From assembly GCF_042649045.1 (NCBI RefSeq), contig NZ_JBHSEF010000026.1, forward strand, positions 124,001 through 188,000: a stretch of 64,000 bases of DNA. The letters run 5' to 3'. Position 1 is the stretch's first letter. Each line of letters opens with the position of its first letter. The notes under the pieces were generated by a model. That model ran no database searches. It was not told where the DNA came from and saw only the letters and a list, made by a program, of their open reading frames with translations. The stretch is from Chryseomicrobium palamuruense. Its GTDB lineage: Bacteria; Bacillota; Bacilli; Bacillales_A; Planococcaceae. Below are positions 53,833 through 62,816 of this stretch, one piece after another. The translations under genes and the position numbers were made by a program.

Positions 53833-54412
53833 TTTACTCCCCGTCTTTGAAAAAAGAAAACCAGAAAGTTATGTAGGCTTACTATTATTTATTGTCGTAC
53901 TTGGTGGACTCATCTTTTTTCTCGCAATGTATTTAATGGGAATCAAACAAGATGCGGCGGATCTTCTAGCGCAGGAACAGGCATTGATTACTGAACGTGC
54001 TACACTCCAAGACCAACTCGCAACAGCAGACCCAGAACCTGAAATTACATATGCAGACGCTGTCTTATTTGTAGAAACGCGGAGTTATCCAGTTTCGCCT
54101 CTTTATGAAGAAATCCAAGACCTCGCGGGCCCTACACGGTATGTGAAAAGTTATTCATTCAACCCTTCTCAGATTGCCATCCATGTCGATTTTGAAACGA
54201 AATCAGATATTGCCTTTTTTATCGAAGATATGATGAAGAGCAATTATTTTGAAGATGTTCGCGTATCCACTATCTCTGAATTCGAACTGATAAGTACAAT
54301 TGAAGAATCAGAAAATCTCGTTGAAGAAGATGATGTGGCGCCGCGCTATACAGCGTCGATTACAGTTATTCCGCTTCCGGAATTTGTATCGGAAGGAGTG
54401 ACACAGCCATGA
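53816..54412 (+). CDS. pilN: Type IV pilus assembly protein PilN
   Basis: The 198-residue single-pass protein starts MNPEINLLPVFEKRKPES; NPEINLLP is the conserved PilM-binding tail of PilN. A membrane helix (LLLFIVVLGGLIFFLAMYLM) is followed by a coiled coil and a ferredoxin-like periplasm-side domain. In Gram-positives this part lies outside the membrane. It overlaps pilM and pilO. Confidence 0.88.
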   Translation: MNPEINLLPVFEKRKPESYVGLLLFIVVLGGLIFFLAMYLMGIKQDAADLLAQEQALITERATLQDQLATADPEPEITYADAVLFVETRSYPVSPLYEEIQDLAGPTRYVKSYSFNPSQIAIHVDFETKSDIAFFIEDMMKSNYFEDVRVSTISEFELISTIEESENLVEEDDVAPRYTASITVIPLPEFVSEGVTQP

Positions 54413-55152
54413 TGGATTCGATTCGTGAAAACAAGAGAGCAGCCATTCTACTTGGTGGCGCACTTATCGCCCTCATTTTAGCAGGTGTCTATTATTTATA
54501 CATACTTCCTTTACAAGATGCAAATGATGCTAAGCGAAATGCGAACAACCTACTTCAAGCGGAAGTAGACATTCTTCGCAGTCAAGTTGCAGAGCCAGAA
54601 GCTGAACTTCCAAATCAAGATGAACCATATGAGCTCATGAAGAAGGTCCCTCAAGGCCGTGAACTAGATAAAATTATCCGTACCATTGAAGAAATTGAAT
54701 TGATTACAGAAACGCGTGTTGGTTCTATCAGTTTTAATACATATGATGAGGCAGGTTCTGCTGGTTTCACTGAGGCGGAAGAAGAGGAAGTTGTGTCAGA
54801 GGAACCGGAAGAGCAAGCAGAAGATCCGGCCGTAGATGAAGAGACACCTGAGCCAGGCGATTCATCAACTGAAGCCCGTGAAGAAGCGGAAGAAGAAGCG
54901 ACTCCAGTCTCTACGATTTCAGCTGCCAACCTGCCTGAAGAACTCAAAATGATCACGATTTCGTTAAATGTAACTGCCGAAACAGAACAACAGCTGGTTG
55001 ATATTATTAAAGAAATCGAACAGGTAGAGCGAGTTTATCGCATTGATACCTTAACACTTGCTTTACCAAATGAGGAACAGCTAGCTACACCAGATATAGA
55101 AACATTAGTAACTGCAACGCTAACTGTGACTACATTTTATTATGTCGAATAA
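54409..55152 (+). CDS. pilO: Type IV pilus assembly protein PilO
   Basis: The 247-residue protein has one N-terminal membrane helix (AAILLGGALIALILAGVYYL), a coiled coil and an extracytoplasmic domain, the pattern of PilO, partner of PilN. Unusually, residues ~118-170 form an acidic low-complexity insert dominated by Glu with Pro, Ser and Thr (EEEEVVSEEPEEQAEDPAVD). The start overlaps the pilN stop (ATGATGG). Identification rests on topology and position. Confidence 0.82.
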   Translation: MMDSIRENKRAAILLGGALIALILAGVYYLYILPLQDANDAKRNANNLLQAEVDILRSQVAEPEAELPNQDEPYELMKKVPQGRELDKIIRTIEEIELITETRVGSISFNTYDEAGSAGFTEAEEEEVVSEEPEEQAEDPAVDEETPEPGDSSTEAREEAEEEATPVSTISAANLPEELKMITISLNVTAETEQQLVDIIKEIEQVERVYRIDTLTLALPNEEQLATPDIETLVTATLTVTTFYYVE

Positions 55153-55167
55153 CAAGGAGTGGTAGCT

Positions 55168-56263
55168 ATGGAAGTCGGACAAGTGATTGTATACATTTGT
55201 GTCTATCTTCTCTCAGCTGCCACTCTTTTTAGTTTGGCCGCTCTTGCATTACTCTCCAACCCGAGGAACCGTGATAACCAAGTGGTTGCAGCGATTCCAT
55301 TTTTGTATTCACTATTATTCTTTGCAGAGTTCATCCGACATCTTCTACCGATCTCGTATAGCCCTATTATGGTCAATATGATCTTCGGTAATATTGGATT
55401 AATCATGCTTGGTGTTTCCTTACACATGTATATCCGGATTAGCCGACTTCATCAGTTCAAGAAAATTCCTTTCTATCCTTACATCTTATATGTGATTCCG
55501 CTCTTGTTGATGCTCTTTAATGTATTTGGTGGAGATACCTTGACCAATAGCGAAGAGTTTCACCAAGCGGGATACTGGCTTGTGCCGGATTATAATGCGA
55601 AGTATTACGGAACGATGATCGGGTCCATAGTTATGATATTGGTTTCTCTCTATATTTTGACTGTGGGTATCCGACACGAAAAATCAGAACCGCGTATTCA
55701 CTTACTAAAGTTTATTCGCAAAGGTTCTGCTGTGACGCTAATCGCCATGCTAGTTTTAGGGCTCTTTAGTTTCGGTAGTTTCTTACCTCCACATTCATAT
55801 ATTTTAATGGGACTCCTATTTAGTCTGTATCTCGTCATTGCCATCTATAAACATAATCTGATTCCATCGCTAGCAGAGCGCTACCGGACCATTTTTGAGT
55901 TAAATCCGAATGCGTTAGTCATCCTGAATCAAAATTTAGATATTCTGGAATTAAATCAGGCAGCATCCAAAAATATTCTGCGGTTCCGATTAAAAGGGGA
56001 CAATGTGGTTCCGATGTTTGAGCAACTTCAGATTCTGGATCAATTTAATCGGTTTTTAAAATGAAAATATCAAATTTATCTGCGAGCAGAGGAAACGTTT
56101 CCATGTCACCTTGGGAAGTTATGCGGTCCTCGTTGATTTCAGTGTCGGCGGCGCTCATTTTAAAGATGGCGACACGCTCGATGAATTGTTGATACGTGCT
56201 GATGAAGAAATGTACAAAGAAAAATACAAAGATCGTCCACATGAAAGGAATTCATTCAAGTGA
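55168..56263 (+). pseudogene. Decayed 7TM-PAS-GGDEF protein
   Basis: The intact part (298 codons to a TGA at 56062) has seven membrane helices of the histidine-kinase 7TM type, then a PAS start (AERYRTIFELNPNALVILNQ). Ignoring one A in the run at 56058-56061, the frame continues as FLNENIKFICEQRKRFHVTL GSYAVLVDFS, completing a PAS fold. It then goes directly to GGAHFKDGDTLDELLIRADE EMYKEK, the last ~30 residues of a GGDEF domain, before stopping at 56263. The core of GGDEF, including its active-site loop, is missing. So there is a frameshift plus an internal deletion. Confidence 0.75.
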
Positions 56264-57012
56264 CTGTAGCCATTGCTTTTCTATTTTTCATATATGGGTT
56301 GATTTTCGGTAGTTTTTATAATGTAGTGGGCCTACGTATTCCGAAGGGGCAGTCCATCATCTCGCCACCTTCTCACTGTACGGTATGCAACCGCCGATTG
56401 ACGATCCTTGATTTAGTACCTGTATTTTCGTACCTATTTTTACAAGGAAAATGTCGAGGGTGTGGAACGAAAATCAGTTTTGTCTACCCTTTTATGGAAC
56501 TCATCACAGGAATCCTTTTTGTTCTCGCTTATTTACGGTTCGGCATTTCATGGGAAATTGCGGTAGCCCTCGTCTTTTACTCGCTTCTTGTGGTCTTGAC
56601 TGTATCTGACCTGGCGTACATGCTAATCCCCGACAAATTTTTGCTCGCATTTGGCATTCCACTCATCATCCTTCGCATGATAGAACCACTCGAACCGTGG
56701 TGGGACAGTTACGTTGGAGCCATCCTTGGGTTCAGCATCCTCCTACTCATCGCCATCATCTCAAAGGGCGGAATGGGCGGAGGCGATATCAAACTCTTCC
56801 TCGTCATCGGAATTGTTCTCGGATCACTAAATTCACTAGTTGTCCTTGGCCTTGCTTCCGTCATTGGCTTGATTTTTGGCATCATCTCCTTACGCCTGAC
56901 AAAAGCCGGCCGCAAGACGCCGATCCCGTTCGGTCCATCTATCGCAATTGCTGCCGTTATTGTGCATCTGTATGGTGAAGAACTGATAACTGCTTACATG
57001 AGTTTATTTTAA
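56260..57012 (+). CDS. comC: Type IV prepilin peptidase (ComC/PilD family)
   Basis: The 250-residue membrane aspartic protease cleaves prepilin leaders and methylates the new N terminus. The first helix FFIYGLIFGSFYNVVGLRIP is followed by the cytoplasmic zinc cysteines CTVC and CRGC (residues ~40-70) and the catalytic aspartates in VSDLAYMLIPD and GGMGGGDIKLF. The start GTG 56260 overlaps the stop of the decayed cyclase. The position after folC and before a spoIIB-like gene matches B. subtilis comC, so the pilus genes appear inserted between folC and comC. Confidence 0.95.
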   Translation: MTVAIAFLFFIYGLIFGSFYNVVGLRIPKGQSIISPPSHCTVCNRRLTILDLVPVFSYLFLQGKCRGCGTKISFVYPFMELITGILFVLAYLRFGISWEIAVALVFYSLLVVLTVSDLAYMLIPDKFLLAFGIPLIILRMIEPLEPWWDSYVGAILGFSILLLIAIISKGGMGGGDIKLFLVIGIVLGSLNSLVVLGLASVIGLIFGIISLRLTKAGRKTPIPFGPSIAIAAVIVHLYGEELITAYMSLF

Positions 57013-57018
57013 TTGTCT

Positions 57019-57050
57019 ACCTGTTTTCGATTGTCGAGAACAGGTTTTTC
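57019..57050 (+). terminator. Terminator of the pilus operon
   Basis: ACCTGTTTTCGA pairs with TCGAGAACAGGT and is followed by TTTTCTTTTT. Confidence 0.85.
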
Positions 57051-57139
57051 TTTTTGCAAAAATAATTCACTCCCCGCAACCTTCGACGGACTTTGCAAGT
57101 GGGCTCGTGTACCCTTCAAGTCAGAGGGAGGGAACGGAT

Positions 57140-57790
57140 ATGATAAAGAAGAGGAAACGAGAACCGGGAATTTATGTGATGGCTATTTTTCAAGGAGCAA
57201 TGATAGGGGTTATTGGGTTTTTAGTGATGGGGTATATATTTTCATTCTTTGAGTCGACTGCGCATGCACCGGGGGATGAAACAGTAATTGCGTCCGGAGA
57301 TGTAAAGCCTGGGGAGGGTGACGAAAATCAAAATAGTGGAGCACAGACACCTAATGAAGTTTCGAAAACCTACTACACCGTGCAATATGGTGTGTTCTCC
57401 ACAGAAGATGCGGCCAAACAATATTTGAATCAGCTCGCTTTGCCAACGGCTCAACTGGTGCAGCTCGATAATTATTTGTTTATCTGGGACGGGTTATCGG
57501 AACAGAGAGAAAGTTTACAGAAAACAGTAGACGTACAGTCGTTCACGAAACAAATCAACGTGAGTGCTTCCGGATGTAAAAAGGGGGTGGAGCTGCTAGT
57601 ATCTCATGCAGCGAAACTCGATGACCAAAATTTTATTTTGGAGCAGATCAATGCCGCAAAACTCGAAAACGAGGAAATGAAATTGTTTCAAACGTGGCTT
57701 GGTGACTTCTCTGTGACGTCATCCAAACCGCTGGCTGCGCTGAATCAGGTGCTTGCCAAGGAGTCTTGTGTGTCAATTGAATTGGAATAG
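57140..57790 (+). CDS. SpoIIB-like membrane protein with SPOR-type domain
   Basis: The 216-residue protein has a basic N terminus, one membrane helix (YVMAIFQGAMIGVIGFLVMG) and an extracytoplasmic part with YYTVQYGVFSTEDAAKQYLN near residue 88, a typical SPOR (peptidoglycan-binding) opening. Position between comC and radC is that of B. subtilis spoIIB, which localises to the septum and aids engulfment. Sequence similarity outside the SPOR region is not apparent by eye. GGGAGGGA precedes ATG 57140. Confidence 0.7.
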   Translation: MIKKRKREPGIYVMAIFQGAMIGVIGFLVMGYIFSFFESTAHAPGDETVIASGDVKPGEGDENQNSGAQTPNEVSKTYYTVQYGVFSTEDAAKQYLNQLALPTAQLVQLDNYLFIWDGLSEQRESLQKTVDVQSFTKQINVSASGCKKGVELLVSHAAKLDDQNFILEQINAAKLENEEMKLFQTWLGDFSVTSSKPLAALNQVLAKESCVSIELE

Positions 57791-57880
57791 ACAGGTCATG
57801 AAAACTTCGAAGTGTGTGTTGTGTGCAATTTTTCACCAATTTCTTTTCGCGGTACACTCCCAAAAAAGGGGGCACGTACC

Positions 57881-58582
57881 ATGACCAATATCCATGCAGA
57901 TGCATTTGAACTAATTCGTGATGTGAACAGGGACGATCGGCCAAGAGAACGGCTGATTCAGCAAGGACCACAAAGTTTGTCGAACCAGGAATTGATAGCG
58001 ATTTTGCTTCGTACAGGAACGAAAGAGACATCGGTCTTATCATTATCCAATGAAATTTTAAAATACTTTGAGCGCATCCACCATTTAAAGAATGCGACGA
58101 TTGAGGAGCTTACACAGATAAAAGGGGTCGGTACGGTGAAGGCAGTACAGTTATTAGCAGCTGTCGAGTTTGGACGACGGCTTGCAGTGCAAGATGCGCA
58201 GGACCGAGTGACGGTCCGGTCGCCAAAAGATGCGGCGGATTATATTAAGCATGATTTGCACCATTTGATGCAGGAGCATTTTGTATTGTTATTTCTGAAT
58301 GTAAAGAATCAAATTATACACAAGCAGACGATCTTTATTGGAGGACTCAGTGCATCTATTGTCCATCCAAGAGAAGTGTTCCGAGAGGCGATTAAAAAAT
58401 CCTGTGCGTCCATTATTGCAGTACACAACCATCCATCAGGTAATCCGACACCGTCGCCAGAGGATATTGCCGTGACGAAGAGGCTAAAAGATGCAGGCGA
58501 GATTATGGGAATAGAGCTTCTGGACCATTTAATCATCGGGGATCATCAATTCATCAGCCTAAAAGAAAAGGGGTACATGTGA
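57881..58582 (+). CDS. radC: RadC family JAB1/MPN-domain protein
   Basis: The 233-residue protein begins with RPRERLIQQGPQSLSNQELI and a helix-hairpin-helix (ELTQIKGVGTVKAVQLLAAV). The C-terminal JAMM metalloprotease-like domain has IIAVHNHPSGNPTPSPED, the HxH-x7-SxxD metal motif. Despite the historical name, no clear DNA repair function is established; in B. subtilis it is ysxA. The ATG at 57881 follows AAGGGGG. The maf gene, usually upstream, is absent. Confidence 0.92.
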   Translation: MTNIHADAFELIRDVNRDDRPRERLIQQGPQSLSNQELIAILLRTGTKETSVLSLSNEILKYFERIHHLKNATIEELTQIKGVGTVKAVQLLAAVEFGRRLAVQDAQDRVTVRSPKDAADYIKHDLHHLMQEHFVLLFLNVKNQIIHKQTIFIGGLSASIVHPREVFREAIKKSCASIIAVHNHPSGNPTPSPEDIAVTKRLKDAGEIMGIELLDHLIIGDHQFISLKEKGYM

Positions 58583-58666
58583 CGCTGTATTAATTTCCAT
58601 CTATCGTCTATAATGAACTTTATGACGTCGCAGAGAGTGCGACAGGGATAGAAAGGAAGTTGGAAC

Positions 58667-59686
58667 GTGTTTGGATTTGGAGCAAAAGATATAGGGATTG
58701 ATTTAGGAACGGCTAATACACTGGTATTCATGAAAGGGAAAGGCATCGTGTTGCGCGAGCCTTCTGTTGTCGCTAAAAATACGCATACAAATGATATTGT
58801 GGCTGTCGGAAACGACGCACGAAATATGATTGGTCGTACACCAGGCTCCATCGTGGCGATTCGTCCGATGAAAGACGGCGTAATCGGAGACTATGATACA
58901 ACATGGAAAATGATTGAATATTACATGAAAAACGGCATGAAGGCAGCAGGTTCTAGCTGGAGCAAGCCGAACGTAATGATCTGTGTGCCATACGGAATTA
59001 CGTCTGTTGAGCAGCGAGCAGTGATTGACGCAGCGAAACAAGCGGGTGCGCGTGATGCGGTGACGATTGAAGAACCATTTGCTGCGGCAATTGGTGCAAA
59101 TCTTCCGGTCTGGGAACCAACTGGGTCGATGGTCGTCGATATTGGTGGAGGAACGACGGAGGTTGCAGTCATCTCTCTTGGAGGGATTGTGACAAGTGAA
59201 TCGGTTCGTGTAGCAGGTGACGCAATGGACAACGCGATTACGAGCTACATCCGCAAATCGTATAACCTGACAATTGGAGAGCGTACATCGGAAGCCATCA
59301 AGATGGAGATTGGTTCAGCACTTGTCATCGGGGAAGAGGAAAAAATGGAAATCCGCGGACGTGACTTAGTTACTGGTCTACCGAAAACAATCGAAATTTC
59401 TTCGAAAGAGATTGCGGAAGCGTTACGTGAATCCATCACTGTGATTATTGACGGCGTCAAACGTACGCTTGAGAAAACACCTCCGGAACTTTCTGCAGAT
59501 ATTATGGAACGCGGAATCATGTTAACGGGTGGTGGGGCATTACTGAAAAACTTGGATAAAGTGATCAGTGATGAAACAAACATGCCTGTCTTTATTGCGG
59601 AAGAGCCACTTGACTGTGTCGCAGTAGGAACAGGGAAAGCCCTCGACCACATGAACGAGATCCGTAAATCACAGCCTAAACGCTAA
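58667..59686 (+). CDS. mreB: Rod shape-determining protein MreB
   Basis: The 339-residue bacterial actin begins FGFGAKDIGIDLGTANTLVF, with the phosphate-1 loop; phosphate 2 is MVVDIGGGTTEVAVISLGG and the adenosine loop ITGGGALL-like segment reads MLTGGGALLKNLDKV. It organises peptidoglycan synthesis along the side wall. The start is GTG 58667 after GAAAGGA. mreC and mreD follow after 12 bases and with a 4-base overlap. Confidence 0.97.
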   Translation: MFGFGAKDIGIDLGTANTLVFMKGKGIVLREPSVVAKNTHTNDIVAVGNDARNMIGRTPGSIVAIRPMKDGVIGDYDTTWKMIEYYMKNGMKAAGSSWSKPNVMICVPYGITSVEQRAVIDAAKQAGARDAVTIEEPFAAAIGANLPVWEPTGSMVVDIGGGTTEVAVISLGGIVTSESVRVAGDAMDNAITSYIRKSYNLTIGERTSEAIKMEIGSALVIGEEEKMEIRGRDLVTGLPKTIEISSKEIAEALRESITVIIDGVKRTLEKTPPELSADIMERGIMLTGGGALLKNLDKVISDETNMPVFIAEEPLDCVAVGTGKALDHMNEIRKSQPKR

Positions 59687-59698
59687 GGAGTTCTGAAC

Positions 59699-60598
59699 AT
59701 GCCATCATTTTTTTCAGCAAAACGATTAATCGTATTATTGGTCGGCATGATCGTTCTAGTTGTGTTAATTAGCTTTACGCTCCGTGACCGGGACAACGCG
59801 AACCCGGCGGAGTCACTCATTAAAGATGTCGTTGGTTTTGGGCAATCACTTTTTGCCAAGCCAACGCATTTTGTCGTGGAACGTTATCACAATGTCAAAG
59901 ATTTTCTCAATACGTATGAGGAAAATGAGCGCCTCAAAGCGCGCATTCAAGACTATGCTTCCGTGCAGGCTGAAGTACAATTACTCGCGCAGGAAAATGC
60001 GGAATTAAAAGAACTTGTCGATGTACAGGAAGACTTGAGCGATTATGATCCGATTCAAGCCACGGTCATCGCCCGAAATCCGGATCAGTGGGATGAAAAA
60101 ATCATTCTTGACCGAGGCTCGGTGCATGGTGTCAAAACCAATATGGCTGTAATGACAGCCAAAGGATTGATAGGAAAGATCACCGTTGTTACCAATCGAA
60201 CATCAACGGTTGAACTCGTAACGACACAAAATCCAAATTCGCGTATCTCAGCGATTGTCGCAAATGACGAGTCGATTTTTGGTTTAATTGAAGGCTACGA
60301 CGAAAAACGACGAGAACTGATTTTACGCAGGCTGGATACGAATGCAAATGTCGAGAAAGGCCAGAAAATCACGACGTCCGGACTTGGAGGCATCTTCCCA
60401 AGAGGACTGTACATAGGGGAAGTGACAGAGGTCACATCAGATGACCATGGTCTAACAAAGCTTGCGTACATCAAGCCAGCAGATGATTTTTTAACGCTTA
60501 ATCATGTGATGATTGCCTCACGTGCAGTACCCATGGTAACTGGAGATGACGGTCAAGTGGAAGATGCGGAAGTCGCGGAAGGAGAGGACAGCGAATGA
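59699..60598 (+). CDS. mreC: Rod shape-determining protein MreC
   Basis: The 299-residue bitopic protein has a short cytoplasmic tail, one membrane helix (LIVLLVGMIVLVVLISF), a coiled coil (about 70-110) and the MreC beta-domain (IARNPDQWDEKIILDRGSVH, GLIGKITVV, TSGLGGIFPRGLYIGEVTEV). The acidic C-terminal tail (GQVEDAEVAEGEDSE) is variable in the family. It overlaps mreD by 4 bases. Confidence 0.96.
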   Translation: MPSFFSAKRLIVLLVGMIVLVVLISFTLRDRDNANPAESLIKDVVGFGQSLFAKPTHFVVERYHNVKDFLNTYEENERLKARIQDYASVQAEVQLLAQENAELKELVDVQEDLSDYDPIQATVIARNPDQWDEKIILDRGSVHGVKTNMAVMTAKGLIGKITVVTNRTSTVELVTTQNPNSRISAIVANDESIFGLIEGYDEKRRELILRRLDTNANVEKGQKITTSGLGGIFPRGLYIGEVTEVTSDDHGLTKLAYIKPADDFLTLNHVMIASRAVPMVTGDDGQVEDAEVAEGEDSE

Positions 60599-61122
60599 TT
60601 CGTTTTGTTGTCATCTTCATCGCGCTTTTTCTCTTTTATTTGGAGCCGATTTTAGGTCTCATCTCTCCTTTTAAAATAGGAGAAGAATTCTATATTCTCG
60701 TCCCACGATTCTTAATTATGTATTTAATTTTTGTATCGATTTACTACAACCGAAAGCGTGCGATTCTCATGGGTGTGCTTTTTGGTCTCTTGTATGATGT
60801 GTTCTTCATTGATATTATTGGTTTATACGCTTTTATCTATCCGATTCTAATTGTCATTGCAACTTGGGTGATGCGATATATTCATATGAACATCGTGACG
60901 CTGACGTTTCTCAGTCTTCTGCTTCTTGCAGGACTGGAGTCACTGCTGTTCATCTTTAATACCATCATCGGCAACAGCGGATTGTTCTTCGATGAATTTT
61001 TAAAGCTACGTTTGATTCCTACGATGTTAGCCAATTCAGTGTTTTTATTCGCAGTGGGCTGGTTCTTCAAATGGATCTTACTGCAGCGCTATGAACAAAA
61101 ATATCAAGCTAACACATTATAG
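60595..61122 (+). CDS. mreD: Rod shape-determining protein MreD
   Basis: The 175-residue membrane protein has about five helices and matches MreD in size and hydropathy; RAILMGVLFGLLYDVFFIDI is the conserved segment. It starts within the mreC stop region (ATGA), so translation is coupled. It completes the mreBCD elongation module; minC follows after 14 bases. Confidence 0.93.
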   Translation: MIRFVVIFIALFLFYLEPILGLISPFKIGEEFYILVPRFLIMYLIFVSIYYNRKRAILMGVLFGLLYDVFFIDIIGLYAFIYPILIVIATWVMRYIHMNIVTLTFLSLLLLAGLESLLFIFNTIIGNSGLFFDEFLKLRLIPTMLANSVFLFAVGWFFKWILLQRYEQKYQANTL

Positions 61123-61136
61123 ATGGGGTGAAGTAT

Positions 61137-61808
61137 TTGTCCAAACAACAAGGAATCACCATCCGGGGTACGAAAGATGGGCTGGTCATGAAGCTCGACG
61201 AACAAATGGGCTATTCGGAACTCCTTCAAGAAATCGAGCAAAAATTAACGGAAGAAGGCTTTGATGGTCAAGCGGAAATGACGATCCAACTCGGTCACCG
61301 CTTCTTGACAAATGTTCAGAAAAAAGAGCTGATTCAGCTCATTGAACAAGGTCAAAAAATCCGTATTACCAAAGTGCAGAGCGAAGTGATGACAGTCGAG
61401 GAATACAACAAGCGTCTGATTGAAAAACAGTCGGAGACGTACGTGGGAATTGTTCGTTCTGGTCAAGTCGTGAAAGCCCAGGGGGATCTTGTCGTGATTG
61501 GTGATGTCAATCCGAATGGTCGCGTCGTCGCAGGGGGCAATATTTACGTCCTCGGAAGATTAAAGGGAATTGCACACGCGGGAGCGAATGGTAACCGTAC
61601 AGCTGTTATTGCCGCGTCTTGGTTAGAAGCGACACATCTAAAAATTGATGACGTATTAGAAACGATGACAGACGAGCTAACCGTGCTCTCTGAACACCCT
61701 GAAATGGAATGCGCGTATTTACATACAACTGGCAAGCTGGTCATCGACCGACTGCAAGAATTAAGACGGATTCGTCCGGATATTTCGACGTTTAAAGGAG
61801 GAAGCTAA
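61137..61808 (+). CDS. minC: Septum site-determining protein MinC
   Basis: The 223-residue FtsZ inhibitor has an N-terminal domain (ITIRGTKDGLVMKLDEQMGY) and the C-terminal beta-helix that binds MinD (VRSGQVVKAQGDLVVIGDVN, GRVVAGGNIYVLGRLKGIAH). The start is TTG 61137 behind GGGGTGA; a GTG at 61128 within that site is an alternative that adds 3 residues. minD starts 1 base after its stop. Confidence 0.94.
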   Translation: MSKQQGITIRGTKDGLVMKLDEQMGYSELLQEIEQKLTEEGFDGQAEMTIQLGHRFLTNVQKKELIQLIEQGQKIRITKVQSEVMTVEEYNKRLIEKQSETYVGIVRSGQVVKAQGDLVVIGDVNPNGRVVAGGNIYVLGRLKGIAHAGANGNRTAVIAASWLEATHLKIDDVLETMTDELTVLSEHPEMECAYLHTTGKLVIDRLQELRRIRPDISTFKGGS

Positions 61809-61809
61809 T

Positions 61810-62613
61810 GTGGGACAAGCGATCGTAATAACTTCAGGTAAGGGAGGCGTTGGTAAGACAACGTCCACTGCCAACTTGGGAACTGCATTGGCTTTACAAG
61901 GCAAAAAAGTATGTCTTATTGACACGGATATCGGTCTACGTAACTTAGATGTGGTGCTCGGCCTTGAAAACCGCATTATTTATGATTTAGTAGATGTGGT
62001 GGAAGGTCGTTGTCGCGTCGGACAGGCACTCGTAAAAGACAAACGTTTTGAGGATAAGTTATTTTTACTTCCTGCTGCACAAACGGCTGATAAGCACGCA
62101 GTCTCTCCAGAACAGATGAAAGAACTCGTGACGGAGTTAAAGAAAGACTATGATTATATTCTTATCGATTGCCCGGCCGGGATCGAACAAGGATACAAGA
62201 ACGCGGTAGCAGGAGCTGACCAAGCGATTGTCGTCACAACACCTGAAATCTCGGCGGTTCGTGATGCGGACCGAATCATTGGTCTTCTTGAGCAAGAGCC
62301 GAATCTTGAACCACCGAAACTAATCATCAACCGGATCCGTCAGCATTTGATGGATAAAGGAGAAGCTCTCGATGTCAACGAAATCACGACACACTTGTCG
62401 ATTGATTTACTTGGCATTGTGGCAGATGATGAGCGCGTCATCAGTTCGTCAAATAAAGGTGAACCCATCGTGATGGACCCGACAACGAAAGCAGCACAAG
62501 GGTACCGCAACATAGCTCGCCGCATCCTCGGCGAATCCGTACCACTCATGTCGATGACCGACCAAAAAGGCGGAGTCTTCTCGAAGTTGAAGTCGATTTT
62601 TGGTGGGAAATAG
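61810..62613 (+). CDS. minD: Septum site-determining protein MinD
   Basis: The 267-residue ParA-type ATPase has the deviant Walker A SGKGGVGKTTSTAN near residue 10, switch I DTDIGLRNLDVVLGL and Walker B YILIDCPAGIEQGY. The C-terminal amphipathic helix (GGVFSKLKSIFGGK) targets it to the membrane, where it recruits MinC. The start is GTG 61810 after GGAGGA. It is followed by a large terminator. Confidence 0.97.
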   Translation: MGQAIVITSGKGGVGKTTSTANLGTALALQGKKVCLIDTDIGLRNLDVVLGLENRIIYDLVDVVEGRCRVGQALVKDKRFEDKLFLLPAAQTADKHAVSPEQMKELVTELKKDYDYILIDCPAGIEQGYKNAVAGADQAIVVTTPEISAVRDADRIIGLLEQEPNLEPPKLIINRIRQHLMDKGEALDVNEITTHLSIDLLGIVADDERVISSSNKGEPIVMDPTTKAAQGYRNIARRILGESVPLMSMTDQKGGVFSKLKSIFGGK

Positions 62614-62663
62614 GAAACTGAGAACAATATCAGAATTATATCTTTTACTATCATAAGATGACG

Positions 62664-62717
62664 AATAGGTGTGGAGCATGCAAAGTATGCATGCCCCGCA
62701 CCTATTTTATTTTTTCA
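62664..62717 (+). terminator. Terminator after minD
   Basis: AATAGGTGTGGAGCATGC and GCATGCCCCGCACCTATT form a long stem with short loop, followed by TTATTTTTT. Confidence 0.85.
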
Positions 62718-62816
62718 TATTGTGAATGCAATCTCGCGTGTTTCAATTTGCCTTATTTAAACTCTTTGGGGAAGTGTGCGTTCACCATTAGCCTATCGCG
62801 AGACCGTCTAAATAAT

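Noticed and set aside
54651..54956. 101-codon antisense frame in pilO
   Set aside because: It is the complement of the Glu-rich insert, which reads as poly-Ser.
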